In this document: positions 44,868 to 56,310 of the stretch, one piece after another
Position numbering within the stretch: the first letter of the stretch is position 1
Layout: each line of letters starts with the position of its first letter
Assembly (NCBI GenBank): GCA_051294375.1
Contig: CM119270.1
Span: 10,776,036-10,840,035, forward strand
DNA length: 64,000 nt
Direction of reading: 5' to 3'
Origin: Paraspadella gotoi
Taxonomy: Eukaryota > Chaetognatha
Made by a program: the position numbers and the translations under genes
Notes under the pieces: model-generated
The model's input: the letters and a program-made list of their open reading frames with translations, nothing else
Told to the model about the DNA's origin: nothing
Database searches by the model: none

Positions 44868-47369
44868 CTTCTCTCTCTACTCGGTCTCCTTCTCTCATAA
44901 CTCTCTCTCTCTCTCTGTTTGAGTGTTTGTTAAATATGTTTAAAATTATATGCATCTTCTATTGCGTCTTTTGTCGTTGTTCATCTTTTTATTTTTTTCT
45001 TCTTCTTTCATCTTTAATTTCGAGCGAAGATTTCAGAATCGAATTTCGTTAAAAACGGAATTCGAATTAGCGAAGACAAAGAATAAGGAGGAGGAGGAGG
45101 AGGAGGAGGAGAAGAAGAAGTAAGAGGAAAAAGAGTAGAAACAAGGAGAGAAGATGGAGGAAGAAGAAATGAAGGACGAGTAACGGAGGAAAGGAATGGA
45201 GAAGCAAACTGACTGCTAAAAGGGAAAAAAAGAACTTTCAGTTTCAGGGAATGGATTTAAATCTTTGATCAAGATAATATTGTGCTAATCATAAATTTAA
45301 ATACATATAATGCTTCAACAATAGAAAAAATTGACAAAATCTTCATCTTAATAAATAACACTGGGTGAAAAACATAAAATATTAGTTTAATAAACGTTTC
45401 GCAATATACATTTTTAAAATCCGATGAGGGTTTTGCTATTTCTGTCGATATCGGAATAACGGAAGTTTTGCGGTTCCCCGACAGGCTATTTTGGTGGAGA
45501 TGGAGAGAGAGTGGAGAGAGAGAGACGCCGTTTCAGGGATCGACAAACAAAATTTGACAAATTTCGTCGCCAACAAACATGATTTTTAACCAAATAAGAG
45601 CAGAAAGAAGATAGGGAGAATAAAGAAGGAAACAGAGAAAGAGGGAGAAGGAGAAAGAGAAAGAGCTTGAGTATTGAGTATTGAGTATTGAGTATTTTAG
45701 TCTTAGTATTAGTATTTTAGACAGACTAAAACAAATGAAATAAGAGAAGAGGCGACAATGTCTTTTTTATCATACTTTGATTTTAACAACGTAAAATTTT
45801 AACTTAAAGCGAGTCTAGTATTAAGCTTTGCATAAAAAGGGAAATTCTTAAACTTAGATCAAACTGAAAGCGGAGATCGTAAATTTGAAAGTGAAACGCC
45901 CAATTCATCGGCACAGGATTCGTCGGCGCCGGTATTCTCGGCGCCAATCTGGTCTCGCCTGCCAAAAAAACTCCCCTCAATCTCCTTAAATGGAATCAAG
46001 GTTTTCGCTCTGTCTCACTCGCTCTCTCGCTCTCTTTCTCTCACTCTCGCTCTCGTGCGTCGCGATCTCTTTTCCCTTCGCCTGCGCAAGAAACCCGAAT
46101 CGTCGATCGACGATTTATTATTAAAAATTCCTTTTTTTTTCTATGAGAATAAAAACAGAGTAAGTGTTTTTGCAAAGGAGAAAGAAAAACAAAGGGAAGA
46201 AGGAAAGGAAACCAATTTTCCATTTTCTCTCCGTCACTAACCAAATTAGCCAACTCCCTTTTATCCCTTCTCATGCGAATTAGTGTAATGAAAATAGGAA
46301 GGGAGGAAAGGACAGAGAAACTTGCTGATGTGTACTTTAATTAATTTGTTTTTGTTTTATTATATATATATAGGGGGAAATGAATATATAGTTGAGTCTG
46401 CTGAAAGAAGATCCAACTCTGGTTTTATCTTTCAGATGTTCTTACTTAAGTTTCAACTTTTAAAAAACTTAAAAAACAATATGAATGTAATTTAAATTCA
46501 CTGTATCCAAAAAATATTGGATTTCTGTTTTACTAAATTGAAAAGGATTAAAAAATAGAAAAAACTGACAAGTTTCTATCGCAGACTCGTTCCCGAAACG
46601 AAGTTTCTAAAAATAACCCAAATGTCCTCTCTTCGTCGCCTCTCTCCGATAACTGAGGGAAAAAAAACAAGACTGCTTGTTTCGAAATTCTTTCCAACAA
46701 GTTTCCTTTTTTTCGCTAATAACACTCGCTTCTTTTCCTTCTTTTTCGGATGTTTTTCCTTTTTTTTTCGCCCCTTCGTTTCCTCGGGTTCAGACAGAGG
46801 AGGCCCCGTTCGCGCCTCCAAAAATGTTGGTTTAAAATCGTATTATAAACTAAGAAATCTTCTCTTGGTATCTTGAGGCCAATTTTTTTGTCAAAATATT
46901 ATGTTTATTTTTTGTATTATGAAATTTACTGTCTTTTTAAAATTTAAACCTTGGAATAATTTTCACCTTACTTTTCAGAAAAAATCGTATTTAACAATAA
47001 AAAACAAATACAACAACAACAACTACAGAGACAACGACAATAACAAAAACAACACCAAGAAATCTCTGAGAAAGGAACCTCCGAGATCATTGCCTTTCCT
47101 CCGTCCTACCCAATCGAATTTTCATAAAGCTTCCTGCTTAGCCAATGGACGCGGTTTAACTGGTGAAAAAAAAACTGGGTAAATATTTTGAGGACTTGTT
47201 ATGAGGACGAGGATGAGGAAGAAGACGGGGTGGACGCAGGGGAAAAGGAAGAGGAGGACAAAAAGTGCTTCGACGTGAAATTAGAGAGTAAACGAAGAGA
47301 GGAAATAAGGAAGACGACAAGGAGGAAGATGTAGGGAGAGAGAGAGAGAGAAGAGAGAGAGAGGAGAGA

Positions 47370-47420
<51 letters not shown>

Positions 47421-48346
47421 AAAGTGGAAAAGTGTTGACCCGGTGAGAAATTTCGTGGGATTCGGAAATGGCGAGAAGAGACCAAAACAAAGATGAAAAG
47501 GCAAGAAAGAAAGTTAAAAAGAAAATAAAGAGGGAAGAAAGAGAAAAAGACGAAAAAAAAAGAAATAAAGAAATAAAGAAACGAGAATTAAGAAAAAGAA
47601 AAAGAAATCTACAGTTTAAACTTTTGATTAGAAGCACTGAATGACTGTTTCAACTCTACCGAGTTACGACATAAATTAACCTTGCATTTATATCAATTTT
47701 TTTTTAAATTTGCTACTTTGTTAATTAGTAATTAATTATATAGCTTTAAGTACGGAAAGTAAACCTCCATTCTGGAAAAAAGCAAAGTCAGCATGTACAT
47801 AATTATGTTAAAAATTTTTTTTACAGTTTAGGATATTAAAGTATTACTATAACATTATGACATTACAGATTTCAAGGTTTTCAGAAAGGTCAGCAAATCT
47901 GCAACAAAACCTTTCATCATGCGAAAAGTATTTGACAACCAGCACATTGGACAATGGTCAGTTAATATAGCAGTAGTGCTAAATTGGCATCACGTTTAGT
48001 CAGATATCAGTAAAGTCCGCTTTAACATGGAGCAGTGTTGACCGTTCGCCTTTTAAATGGAAGCAGAGTCAGCAAATCTGCTTGTCAGATTGTAGCTGAT
48101 TCGGCATGTCACCTTGTCAGATGGCTGCTTAGTTGACATGGAGCCTTTACAGCTAGCCGCAGAGTCGGCAATTCCGCTTGTCAGATAGCAGCTACGTTGT
48201 CAGATTGCGAATCGCCGAGTCACCGACTGAGTTCGTCTGATTATCATTTCTAATGACGTCTCCCATTTCCGGTGCGGGAGGAATCAACACAATCGGAGGG
48301 AAAGAATGGGGACGAAGGACTGAATATGAGCCGAGGAACCACCGGG

Positions 48347-48352
<6 letters not shown>

Positions 48353-48427
<75 letters not shown>
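48353..48427. repeat. (CT)n microsatellite, about 37 units
   Basis: A perfect CT tract in the right arm. The corresponding left-arm GA tract (about 37178-37212) is shorter and interrupted. Confidence 0.97.
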
Positions 48428-48429
<2 letters not shown>

Positions 48430-49322
48430 CCTTCCCATTCTTTTACTCTGAAAGAGAACGGTTGTACAAAGCAACCGAACCGAGCCGGAATATTTGAATA
48501 CTACCCAGCCCATTGTTACGTGCACTCTTTTACTATGATAGCAGTTATAAATCAAACCAGAAGGACGAGAACTGCTAATTTATTTAAGCACTAAAAAAGA
48601 AAAAAATGGGTTTATGATTGATTTTTTAAATATTTTTTTTTTTTATTTCGCCAATTTTTATTCATTTTTATTTCGTTTATTTTATAGAATTACTCCTCGT
48701 TTGTGCTGATCTGGTTGATGGAATAAATGAAAAGAAAAGGTTCGACTTTGTTGGCATTAAAAAGGGGAAAAAGATCAAAAAGGGTCCGAAGAAAGTTGCC
48801 AAATCAATAACCATTTCTTTTTTCAAATTTGACATTTATTTTTGATTTGCGGAATTCCAAAAGTTTGACGTTTCGTTTTGTTTTCAATCAGATTCTCCTT
48901 TTGTCACTTAGGATCTTTCAGTTCAACTGTTGTTTTTATTTTGTGGGAATGGGTTGGGGTCATTTTTTGACCAGGTCATGATTCGACCCGGTCAAGATTC
49001 TATCCAAACGTTTGTCGTTCGGCAGTCGGAGAAGATTTTTCAGAAATGGGGTCAGAAGGATCTCATTTATTGTGGTCGGTGGAGTTGGAAATGGGGAACT
49101 TTTGACAAGGTCGCCACAGCGATCATCTTCCTTCATCTTTGGTCGACAGTTTTTTTTATTCCCTTGTTCGTTATTTTGCTCGTTCTTTCGTTCTTTTCTG
49201 TTTGTTCGTTTGTTCGCTCGTTCGTTCCTCCGTTCATTCAAGATAATCTTATTCGGCTCTCCTCGCAAATTCCCATAATACTAAAATGCATTCCCTTCTC
49301 TACTGATCCCCTTTCATCCTTT

Positions 49323-49374
<52 letters not shown>

Positions 49375-50222
49375 AAAGCCTTTATTCATATTCCTCCCTC
49401 TTCTTTTCTTCTTTATTCCCAATTCGCTTTCGCCCTTCCTTCTTCCTTCTTCTGTCAATCTGGAGAGATTTGCCTTCTTTCCTATTCTTTCTTTTCATTC
49501 TCTCTTTCTATTCTCCCTTTTATTTTTTTTTAAATTTACTTATAATATTAGCTTCTGAATTACTGATGCATGTATTTTTTTTGCTTTTTTACCTCTTTTT
49601 AGTTACGAGCAAGCAGCCCTCATTCTTAGCACTTTCACGTTTTTTTTCCTTTTTATTACAATCATTTTCATACATCATCTAAAAAAGGATTCCAACAGTT
49701 GACTGAGTTTCTGATCTGATTTGTTTTCCTTTTATTCCCTCCTTGCTATTTATGTACATATTATTAGTTATTAGTACCTACACTAACCATAGCCGATGAA
49801 ATTTAAATGCTGATGTATACAGCGCTAAAATAATCTATTATGAGCATACATAAAAGTTTTAAAATATTTTTTGTCAAAAATGTTTTCGTCTGTGGGTACT
49901 AGCCTAATTAAAATTATTATATTACTATATACGTAAAGAAAAAAATGTTTGATGATTTCTTTTAGAGCAAAAAAATTTAACAAAAAATATAATTACAGCT
50001 TTTAAAAATTCTTACATTTTCTAAGTAAAAATAAAAAAAAACTGATAAAATCGAAATCAAAATCGAAAGATGATTATGATAACAATTTTTTATGGGAGAA
50101 TAACTAAATTCGTTTTAATAACAATTGTTTTTATTATTACAATAAAAATCGCACTCATGTTGATTTCGTGTCTTCATCAGCATTTAAAATCGTTAGTGTT
50201 TCAGTTTCACAAACATTTGGTT

Positions 50223-50224
<2 letters not shown>

Positions 50225-50286
<62 letters not shown>
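50225..50286. repeat. (GA)n microsatellite, empty site of the 1.6 kb insertion
   Basis: About 31 GA units. The left-arm equivalent is split by the insertion at 33459-35048. Confidence 0.95.
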
Positions 50287-50289
<3 letters not shown>

Positions 50290-50896
50290 TGAGTAAAGGA
50301 TAGTGGTCAAAAATTAATTTTCTATTATTAGATTTATTATTAGATTTAATAAACATTTTTTTTATAATCATATCCTTTGATAAGGATAGCTCCAATCAGA
50401 ATTCAAAAATATACAGTTAAGCATTTTTTGTCATTTAGCACCTCTAGTATCTCATGAACAGACAACAACAGTAGAAGACCTTTCAATTATCAGTGGAGAT
50501 AAAGCCAAACAACTCTGTTCTTTAAAGTTTAATAACGATTTTCATTTACTTAATTTTATTGTTGATATATCAGTTTTAGTTTTCGTCACACTGTAAAATT
50601 GGCCTAGCGAATTTTCATTTTTAATTTTTCATTTTTCAATTTTCATAACGATTTTCATTTACTTAATTTTATTATTGATGTATCAGTTTTAGTTTTCGTC
50701 ACACTGTAAAATTGGCCTAGCGAATTTTTGACTTTTTGATCTTAGGGAATAGTTTCACATTTGTTTCAAAAAATTAGATGTCCTTTATCATTTCTTGTAT
50801 TTATACTCCGCGCTAGTGGTCACTGGTCAGATGTGATGACAGGTGATAGTGATGACAGGGAAGGAGGGAGAGCAATAAAATTTGAAATTGATGAAA

Positions 50897-50947
<51 letters not shown>

Positions 50948-51070
50948 GAATATTATTGTAATAATAAAAACAATTGTTGTTAAAACGAATTTCGTTATTC
51001 TCCACATTAAATTTAACACTAACAACAAAAAAAAGGGTAATTGCAATGTCATAAAAATATCTAAAAAAGA

Positions 51071-51471
51071 ATTATATTATACTAGACAGCTATCTGAATC
51101 GGTTCTCAAAAATTAAAATTTCTCCAAAAAGATTTTGGCTTTGCCTATCTATAAATAAATATTAAAAAATTAATTGCTTGGGTAAATGAAAATTTTTTTG
51201 TCCATTGAAATTATACTTAAAAATGTAAAAAATTTCGTTTGAGCATATACTCACTCAAAATTTTTGACTCATCCCATTAAGTAGGGCTACCTCTACCAAC
51301 ACTTTTTTTCCCCAATGTCTTTTTTTATCTTTGTTCTTTTCTTTTTTTTTCCGCCAGATTTACATGTAGCTTCTCTTTCCTTTTCTTTACCTTTCATTTT
51401 TTTCACCTTGACTCCTGCATCCAGAAAAGCGTTTTCTCGTCCCTGAGGGAAAAACCATGAAAACGACAGAA

Positions 51472-51526
<55 letters not shown>

Positions 51527-51637
51527 TTTATAGTTGAGAGAAGAAAACAACACCGAAGACAAATTCATCAACACTCTCGGTGAAAATGAAAAAAAAATTG
51601 AAATGACCATGAGGAAGGGAAAGTGGAAAAGCCAGCA

Positions 51638-51676
<39 letters not shown>

Positions 51677-51822
51677 GAGAGGAAGTAGAGAGAGAGAGTC
51701 CTTGACTCTTCCATCCGGCCGGGTCAGCGGCCGCCTTCGCTTCCACGCCATCGCGCTTGACTGAGCGTCAAGCGACGACCGTGACACGCCTGACATTTAG
51801 CCTCTGTGTTTCCGGTCACACG

Positions 51823-51856
<34 letters not shown>

Positions 51857-52518
51857 CCTCTCTCCTCTCTCTCTCTCTCTGCTCTACCCGTTATTTTTCT
51901 ATTTTTTAAAATAATATTCTTTTCCTTATCACCGAATTCCCCCCGCCCTTTCATGATCACATTGCTCCCGAGCCACACCTCACCTCATGCAGCTTCGCCC
52001 ATCACGTGTATCACCACCAAGAAAAGTTCACAAGCTATCTCTGTCTCGAAAACCTTTCCGATTGTTCACGCATTCACCTTTTCACCTCTATGAAGCTGAC
52101 AACGCATCAGGCAAAGCCTAACAAGGACTTCTTATATAATCACTATCACTCACTCACCTCGTTAATAGAAAGCCGCTATATTGTATGTATAATTGTATAT
52201 TGTATATGTAACTCCAAAATTTTCGAGCCAGAATTAATCTCTTCCGGTCCTAAAACCCAATCAAAAAATATCCCTGTTGCCAAATTCATTTTCTCTTTCA
52301 TCCAAAAACTTACTCTCTTTCTCATTCCTTCTTCAGTCTGCACTCAAACCTTTCTGTCGATATCTCTCTCGTTCGTACGTCCGAGAAAAACGTTGAGTTT
52401 CTTGATATCGCAGTCGATTTGCCCCAGTCGTTGTTGTCGTCGTAGTCGTCGTAGTCGTCGTCGTCGTCGTCTCATATTAATGATTTTTTTCTTTCGTTGC
52501 ATAATTTTCAACCTCATA
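51071..52518. other. Intronic DNA between palindrome 2 and the mariner relic
   Basis: No exon recognised. It contains a (CT)n tract at 51474-51522, GA/CT tracts at about 51638-51700 and 51828-51892, and a GTC/TCG triplet run at 52430-52475 just before the transposon. Confidence 0.55.
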
Positions 52519-52777
52519 CAGATCTGCTCAAAAAAAGTTTAAACTTTGAACCCCCTACTATCTCGCTTGTATGTCGTCCTATTAATTAAAATTTGGGTTC
52601 AGTTGAAAGCCAAGACAGATATATTTCATCCGAGCCCATGACGAGGTTTTTAGGCTAAATATTAGAAGCTGTGCTAAAAACAAAAAAAAGATCAAAATTT
52701 TGTTTTACAATTTTTTTTTTTTTGCAAAAATTTTTTTTTTATCCATCTTTGTTTTTGTTTTTTTGTGTTTTTTTACC

Positions 52778-53005
52778 ATGGAAACTTCAAAACAGCTGAT
52801 CCCCCCCAAAAAAGCTGCAATAGTTGAGCTTTGGAAGGGGGATTTGTTAAGATATAGGATCGCCAGACAGTTTTATTTCCCTCTGACAACCATCTGCAGA
52901 GTTGTTAACAAATTTGAAGTAACTGGACACCTTGGACGAGCTGTTAAAGCAGGCGGCCTCGCTTGTCCACCGAGAGTGAGAACGATGACGTGGATAATCT
53001 CGTAA
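52778..53005 (+). pseudogene. Transposase N-terminal fragment (helix-turn-helix), Tc1/mariner type
   Basis: 75 codons from ATG at 52778. A region around AAIVELWKGDLLRYRIARQF, then TTICRVVNKFEVTG, has the spacing of the DNA-binding helix-turn-helix of Tc1/mariner transposases (aliphatic positions, IA, the V-x-x-V-x-x-F recognition helix and TG turn). It ends in a stop shortly after a GGLACPPR segment that corresponds to the GRPR-like linker. The middle of the protein, including the first catalytic Asp region, is missing afterwards. Confidence 0.8.
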
Positions 53006-53045
53006 TTCAAGATTGTAAGGCTTCTGCAAGCCAGTTGAGAAAACA

Positions 53046-53400
53046 ATGGAGAGAAGAGGAAGTGTTGCCAGTCGTTCAAAAGTGAATGGGCTGCTTTTCA
53101 TGGAGGATAGAGCTTTTGGATACAAAACTAAAACCACTCAAAAATGTCATGAGGAAAATGGAATCGAGGTGCTCAAAGTTGGCCCGGAAACTCACCTGAC
53201 TGCAATTTTATCAAAAATGTTTGGTCAAGGATGAAAAGGGATATTTTACACTATAACGCCATGACAGTCAACAAAATCTAAAAAATTTTAAAATGAATTT
53301 GGGGAGCTGAACCCTTCATATTTGTCCAGCCCTTACAACTCTCTCCCTTATTGCAGGGAGGTGGTGCTGGAAGCAAATAGTGGTCTGACAACGTATTAAC
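53046..53400 (+). pseudogene. Transposase C-terminal remains, frameshifted
   Basis: The stretch FMEDRAFGYKTKTTQK followed by ENGIEVLK resembles the second-aspartate (D-x-AP-x-H) region and the following helix of Tc1/mariner transposases, although the AP and H residues are altered. The block that should hold the third acidic residue is split by a frame change (LTAILSKMFG, then WSRMKRDIL-like in another frame). Further on, YCREVVLEA matches a transposase C-terminus. It is inactive. Confidence 0.78.
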
Positions 53401-53629
53401 TAACTGAGTCCTAAAAAGTACTATTTTCCTTCAATTAACGAAATAAAATGCTTTTATCATAACTATTAAAATTTTTTTTGAGCAGATCTGTATATTCATG
53501 ATTTCAGTAAAATCTATTTTTAACAAAAATTTTATAATATCAAATGTCAAATATCACCTTTTATGTAAAATTTACATTTTTTTAATTTTTAAATAAACAA
53601 TTATACATTTCTTCCCCTCCTTTTTACAG

Positions 53630-53700
53630 AGACGATCCCAAATGCTACATGTGCCTCGTTATCACTGTCAAACATCCAAACGTCCTTCAGTACAAAGAAA
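53630..53700 (+). CDS. Exon B of the DUF7044/7043-type gene
   Basis: The acceptor TTTTTACAG precedes 53630 and the donor GTAAGA follows 53700. The first base completes the Lys codon begun in exon A. The 23 codons that follow read DDPKCYMCLVITVKHPNV then LQYKE, and the last base opens the next codon. The C-Y-x-C-x-x-I and KH-x-N-V-LQYKE pattern continues the domain begun in exon A. The 71-nt exon is very short, and no reading frame of ordinary length reveals it; it was identified by family pattern, splice sites and phase. It lies only 140 bp after the mariner relic. Confidence 0.88.
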
Positions 53701-53801
53701 GTAAGAGATTTATCCTTTACCTTTGTTTACAATTAAATATCTACTCAGCTGGTAGGTACTAATTAAAAATTCCTAAACTTTCTCCCTTTGCTTGTATCCA
53801 G
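53701..53801 (+). other. Intron 2, 101 bp
   Basis: GTAAGA to TATCCAG. A short phase-1 intron, in contrast with intron 1. Confidence 0.85.
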
Positions 53802-53921
53802 GTCACCTCAGCGGCCAAAAAGGTCTCTGCTTCGGGGAAGACGTTACGCGAGACGAAATCAACATTGACGACGTCTGCAAACTCATTCTGGGAGATGCTA
53901 ATCTGTATTCGATGTTCAAAG
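53802..53921 (+). CDS. Exon C of the DUF7044/7043-type gene
   Basis: Bounded by CCAG before 53802 and GTAAGT from 53922. With the one base carried over from exon B it reads SHLSGQKGLCFGEDVTRDE followed by INIDDVCKLILGDANLYSMF and K, and ends one base into the next codon. It contains two cysteines and no stop. The acidic middle and the hydrophobic VCKLIL helix complete the N-terminal domain before the next Cys-rich unit. Both flanking introns are phase 1, so the exon is symmetric and could be skipped without frameshift. Confidence 0.87.
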
Positions 53922-54638
53922 GTAAGTTCAGAATAATTATGCTGCATCTAAGTCGTTTTTCTGTGTACACGTCTTCTTCTTGTGACAAGATTCTTGTCCA
54001 ATTCAAAAAAGTTTTGACCTTCATTATTTCCTCAGACACAAAACCGGTGATTTCCACCTACCCGGTTTCTACTTACCTTTAACCTCATACTTACCCTTAA
54101 ATTTCCACGATGAAAGGTGCGTAAATCTTAACCCGCGAATTCCCGTCTTTTTATTAATATTCGAATCGCCTCCCGATTTTATGAGATCGATCCCGGATCC
54201 CTTCTCTTCCTCCACGTTTCCCAATCATCTTTGACCTCCATCCTGTGAAGAATAAAAAAAAATCTTGAGGCAATTTATAACAGCACGACCCTACCCGATT
54301 CTTTTTCTCACATTTCAACCTTACCCAACCAACCTTCTCCCACCTGAAGGAGCAATACCATCGTTCGTAAGAAGGCCCCGTCAACTGGAGAAAAAATCCT
54401 CCTTTCTAGCGATCGAGCAGCGACTAAGAGCCCGCGCGACGCCCACCTTGTGCCCACCGGGCACGGTTTGATAATAGCCCCCCCTGTAATTTTTCCTGCC
54501 CCTCCTCTCGACGTTACCCGCCGAGAAATTTGGACGAAACTCACCTGAGAAAAAATAAAAAGGTCGAAAGGTCGAGGGTCGAAAGTGTAAATCGCGGGAG
54601 GAGGGAAATCGTAAAACGTCGCCGATCGTCAAATGTCG

Positions 54639-54965
54639 ACGAGGAAAGGATGGAGGAAAAGATGGAGGAGGAAGGGATGGAGGAAAAGATGGAGTAGGAA
54701 AAGATGAAGGAGAAGATGGAGGAGGAAAGGATGGAGGAAAAGATGGAGGAGGAAAGGATGGAAGAAAAGATGGAGGAGGAAAGGATGGCGGAAAAGATGG
54801 AGGAGGAGAGGATAGAGGAAAGGATATAAAAGAAAATGAAATCAAAAGATGAAGGAGAAGATCGAGGAGGAACGGATGGAGGAGGAGAGGATGGAGGAAA
54901 AGATGGAGGAGGAGAGGATGGAGGAAAAGATGGAGGAGGAGAGGATGGAGGAAAGGATATAAAAG
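54639..54965. repeat. Purine-rich minisatellite, GATGGAGGA units
   Basis: About 12-15 imperfect units of roughly 24 bp built from GAAAAGATGGAGGAGGAAAG. Some higher-order duplication is visible (the ATATAAAAGAAAATGAAAT segment appears twice, at about 54824 and 54957). Confidence 0.88.
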
Positions 54966-55317
54966 AAAATGAAATGAAAACAGGAAAGGAGGAAAAAGAA
55001 TAGAGAAGAGAGCAAAGACGAAAAAAAAAGAGGTATAACGTAGTAAGGAAAACCAAGGACTAAAAAATGACAGTCTCTTCTCGCTACTTAGGATTTACTC
55101 TAAACTCTTATCTTTTCGTCTTTTCCTTTCTTTCATTCCCAAACTCTCTTCCTTACATCCTCCTAAACCTATCTATTCCCTTCACTTTTCTCCTCTCTTC
55201 TCCCGTAAGCGATGAAGAAAGGTGAGGTTTTGGCGGGTCACGGTCGAGGGAAGGAATACGTTCGATGGCGACGTCCTTATTGCCTACGGAAGAGGTTTAG
55301 GGACAGTTTGACGATGA

Positions 55318-55418
55318 GGAATTGGTAGAAGCGGAATTGGTGGAAGCGGGAGAAGCGGAAGCAGTATTGGTAGAAGCGGATTTCATGGAAGCGTGAGAAG
55401 CGGAAGCGGTGGATGTGA
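55318..55418. repeat. GAAGCGG-type degenerate tandem repeat
   Basis: Repeated GGTAGAAGCGGA/GGTGGAAGCGG/GAGAAGCGGAAGC units of 9-18 bp. Confidence 0.75.
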
Positions 55419-55924
55419 GATAAAAGGAAAGAGAATGAATGAGAGGAGCGGAAAGAAAATTAGGAAAACAAAGGTTAAACTAGAAATTTAAATGGAATCG
55501 GGAAATTTTAACGTAACGCAAGGAAAGATAAATTAATAGCCAGCGTCTCACAAAATCAAATCAGAACCAACATCGAGGAACGTAATGTCAAATATAAAAT
55601 TATAAAAAGTTAAATTTTAATTAAGAAACGAAAATAATTAATGGGAGGAAACAAAATTAAAAGATAACAGAATTAATAAGAAGATAAGGCGGAAGTAAGA
55701 GAGTGAATGAAGGGAATTCTGTCAGGGACCGAATCTCTCGCGCGCAACGGAAACTCAAGGTTGTTTCTTCCGGCGCAGTTCCATTCACCGAGAGTTCGAT
55801 TCACTTTCCATTCACCCATCGTGAGTATCTCGGTGTCGGTATAGAAAATATTCAAAACTAATACTTTTCATACAAAACATTTTTTACATATTTTACATTT
55901 TTTTTAAACATTTTTTACATTCTA

Positions 55925-56190
55925 CAAGAACTGGCGTACACTCGCCATGTCCATCGCGGTTCCCATTGTACGTGGAGGGCGTACTGTATGTATTTTCCAG
56001 GCTGGGGATCTTGTATTGTTTCAATCGCAGTCAGTGTCCCGGGCAAAATCTCCTGCGTGTAGGTGAAGGTCATAATCCGTGTACGCTCCAACGCCCTCGC
56101 CTTCGTACGGACAGACGGACGTCGTAACGCGTCGTACGTGGCGGCGATTTTTCGCGGGAAAAACCTCGGAACCTTTTAACCTTCCAAAAT
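55925..56190 (-). other. GC-rich island with several open frames, unassigned
   Basis: In the AT-rich intron 3 this stretch is open in one minus frame for about 88 codons (ending near 55926, with segments such as IMTFTYTQEILPG and YIQYALHVQWEPRWTWRVY) and also open for long stretches in two plus frames. The minus-frame peptide has a natural-looking composition but matches nothing I know, and splice sites are not convincing. It may be an exon of a gene nested on the opposite strand, a transposon piece, or chance. Confidence 0.3.
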
Positions 56191-56248
56191 ATTATGGTCC
56201 CTCGTAAAGAAGGGGGAATCTGAATTCGGCCCTACTATGGAGGGGAGA

Positions 56249-56249
<1 letters not shown>

Positions 56250-56306
<57 letters not shown>
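56250..56306. repeat. (GA)n microsatellite followed by (GT)n
   Basis: A GA tract of about 25 units, then a short GTGTGTGTGTG run at about 56313-56325. Confidence 0.93.

Positions 56307-56310
<4 letters not shown>

Larger units (their letters stand above)
42977..51070. repeat. Right arm of palindrome 2
   Basis: The inverted partner of 32607-42975. The axis lies at about 42976, where a perfect AG run turns into a TC run. It lacks both left-arm insertions and therefore represents the unoccupied state. It includes a 155-N gap at 44151-44305. Confidence 0.92.
52519..53490 (+). mobile_element. Decayed Tc1/mariner-superfamily transposon, 972 bp
   Basis: Both ends carry the same 18-nt terminal inverted repeat, CAGATCTGCTCAAAAAAA, and both abut TA (52517-52518 and 53491-53492), the superfamily's target duplication. 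The interior contains an N-terminal helix-turn-helix region (52778-53005) and C-terminal catalytic-domain remains (53046-53400) with frameshifts. The element is shorter than the usual 1.2-1.4 kb, fitting an internal deletion. It lies in the last part of intron 1 on the same strand as the host gene and cannot transpose by itself. Confidence 0.9.
6555..53629 (+). other. Intron 1 of the DUF7044/7043-type gene, about 47 kb as assembled
   Basis: The donor GTAAGT is at 6555 and the acceptor TTTTTACAG ends at 53629. The split codon AA|A joins exactly in phase. The intron holds a gypsy element, a MITE, a Tc1/mariner relic, an 18 kb palindrome and several duplicated blocks. Much of the length is therefore duplicated or inserted sequence, and some is probably assembly redundancy. 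The true intron could be much shorter. Confidence 0.75.
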
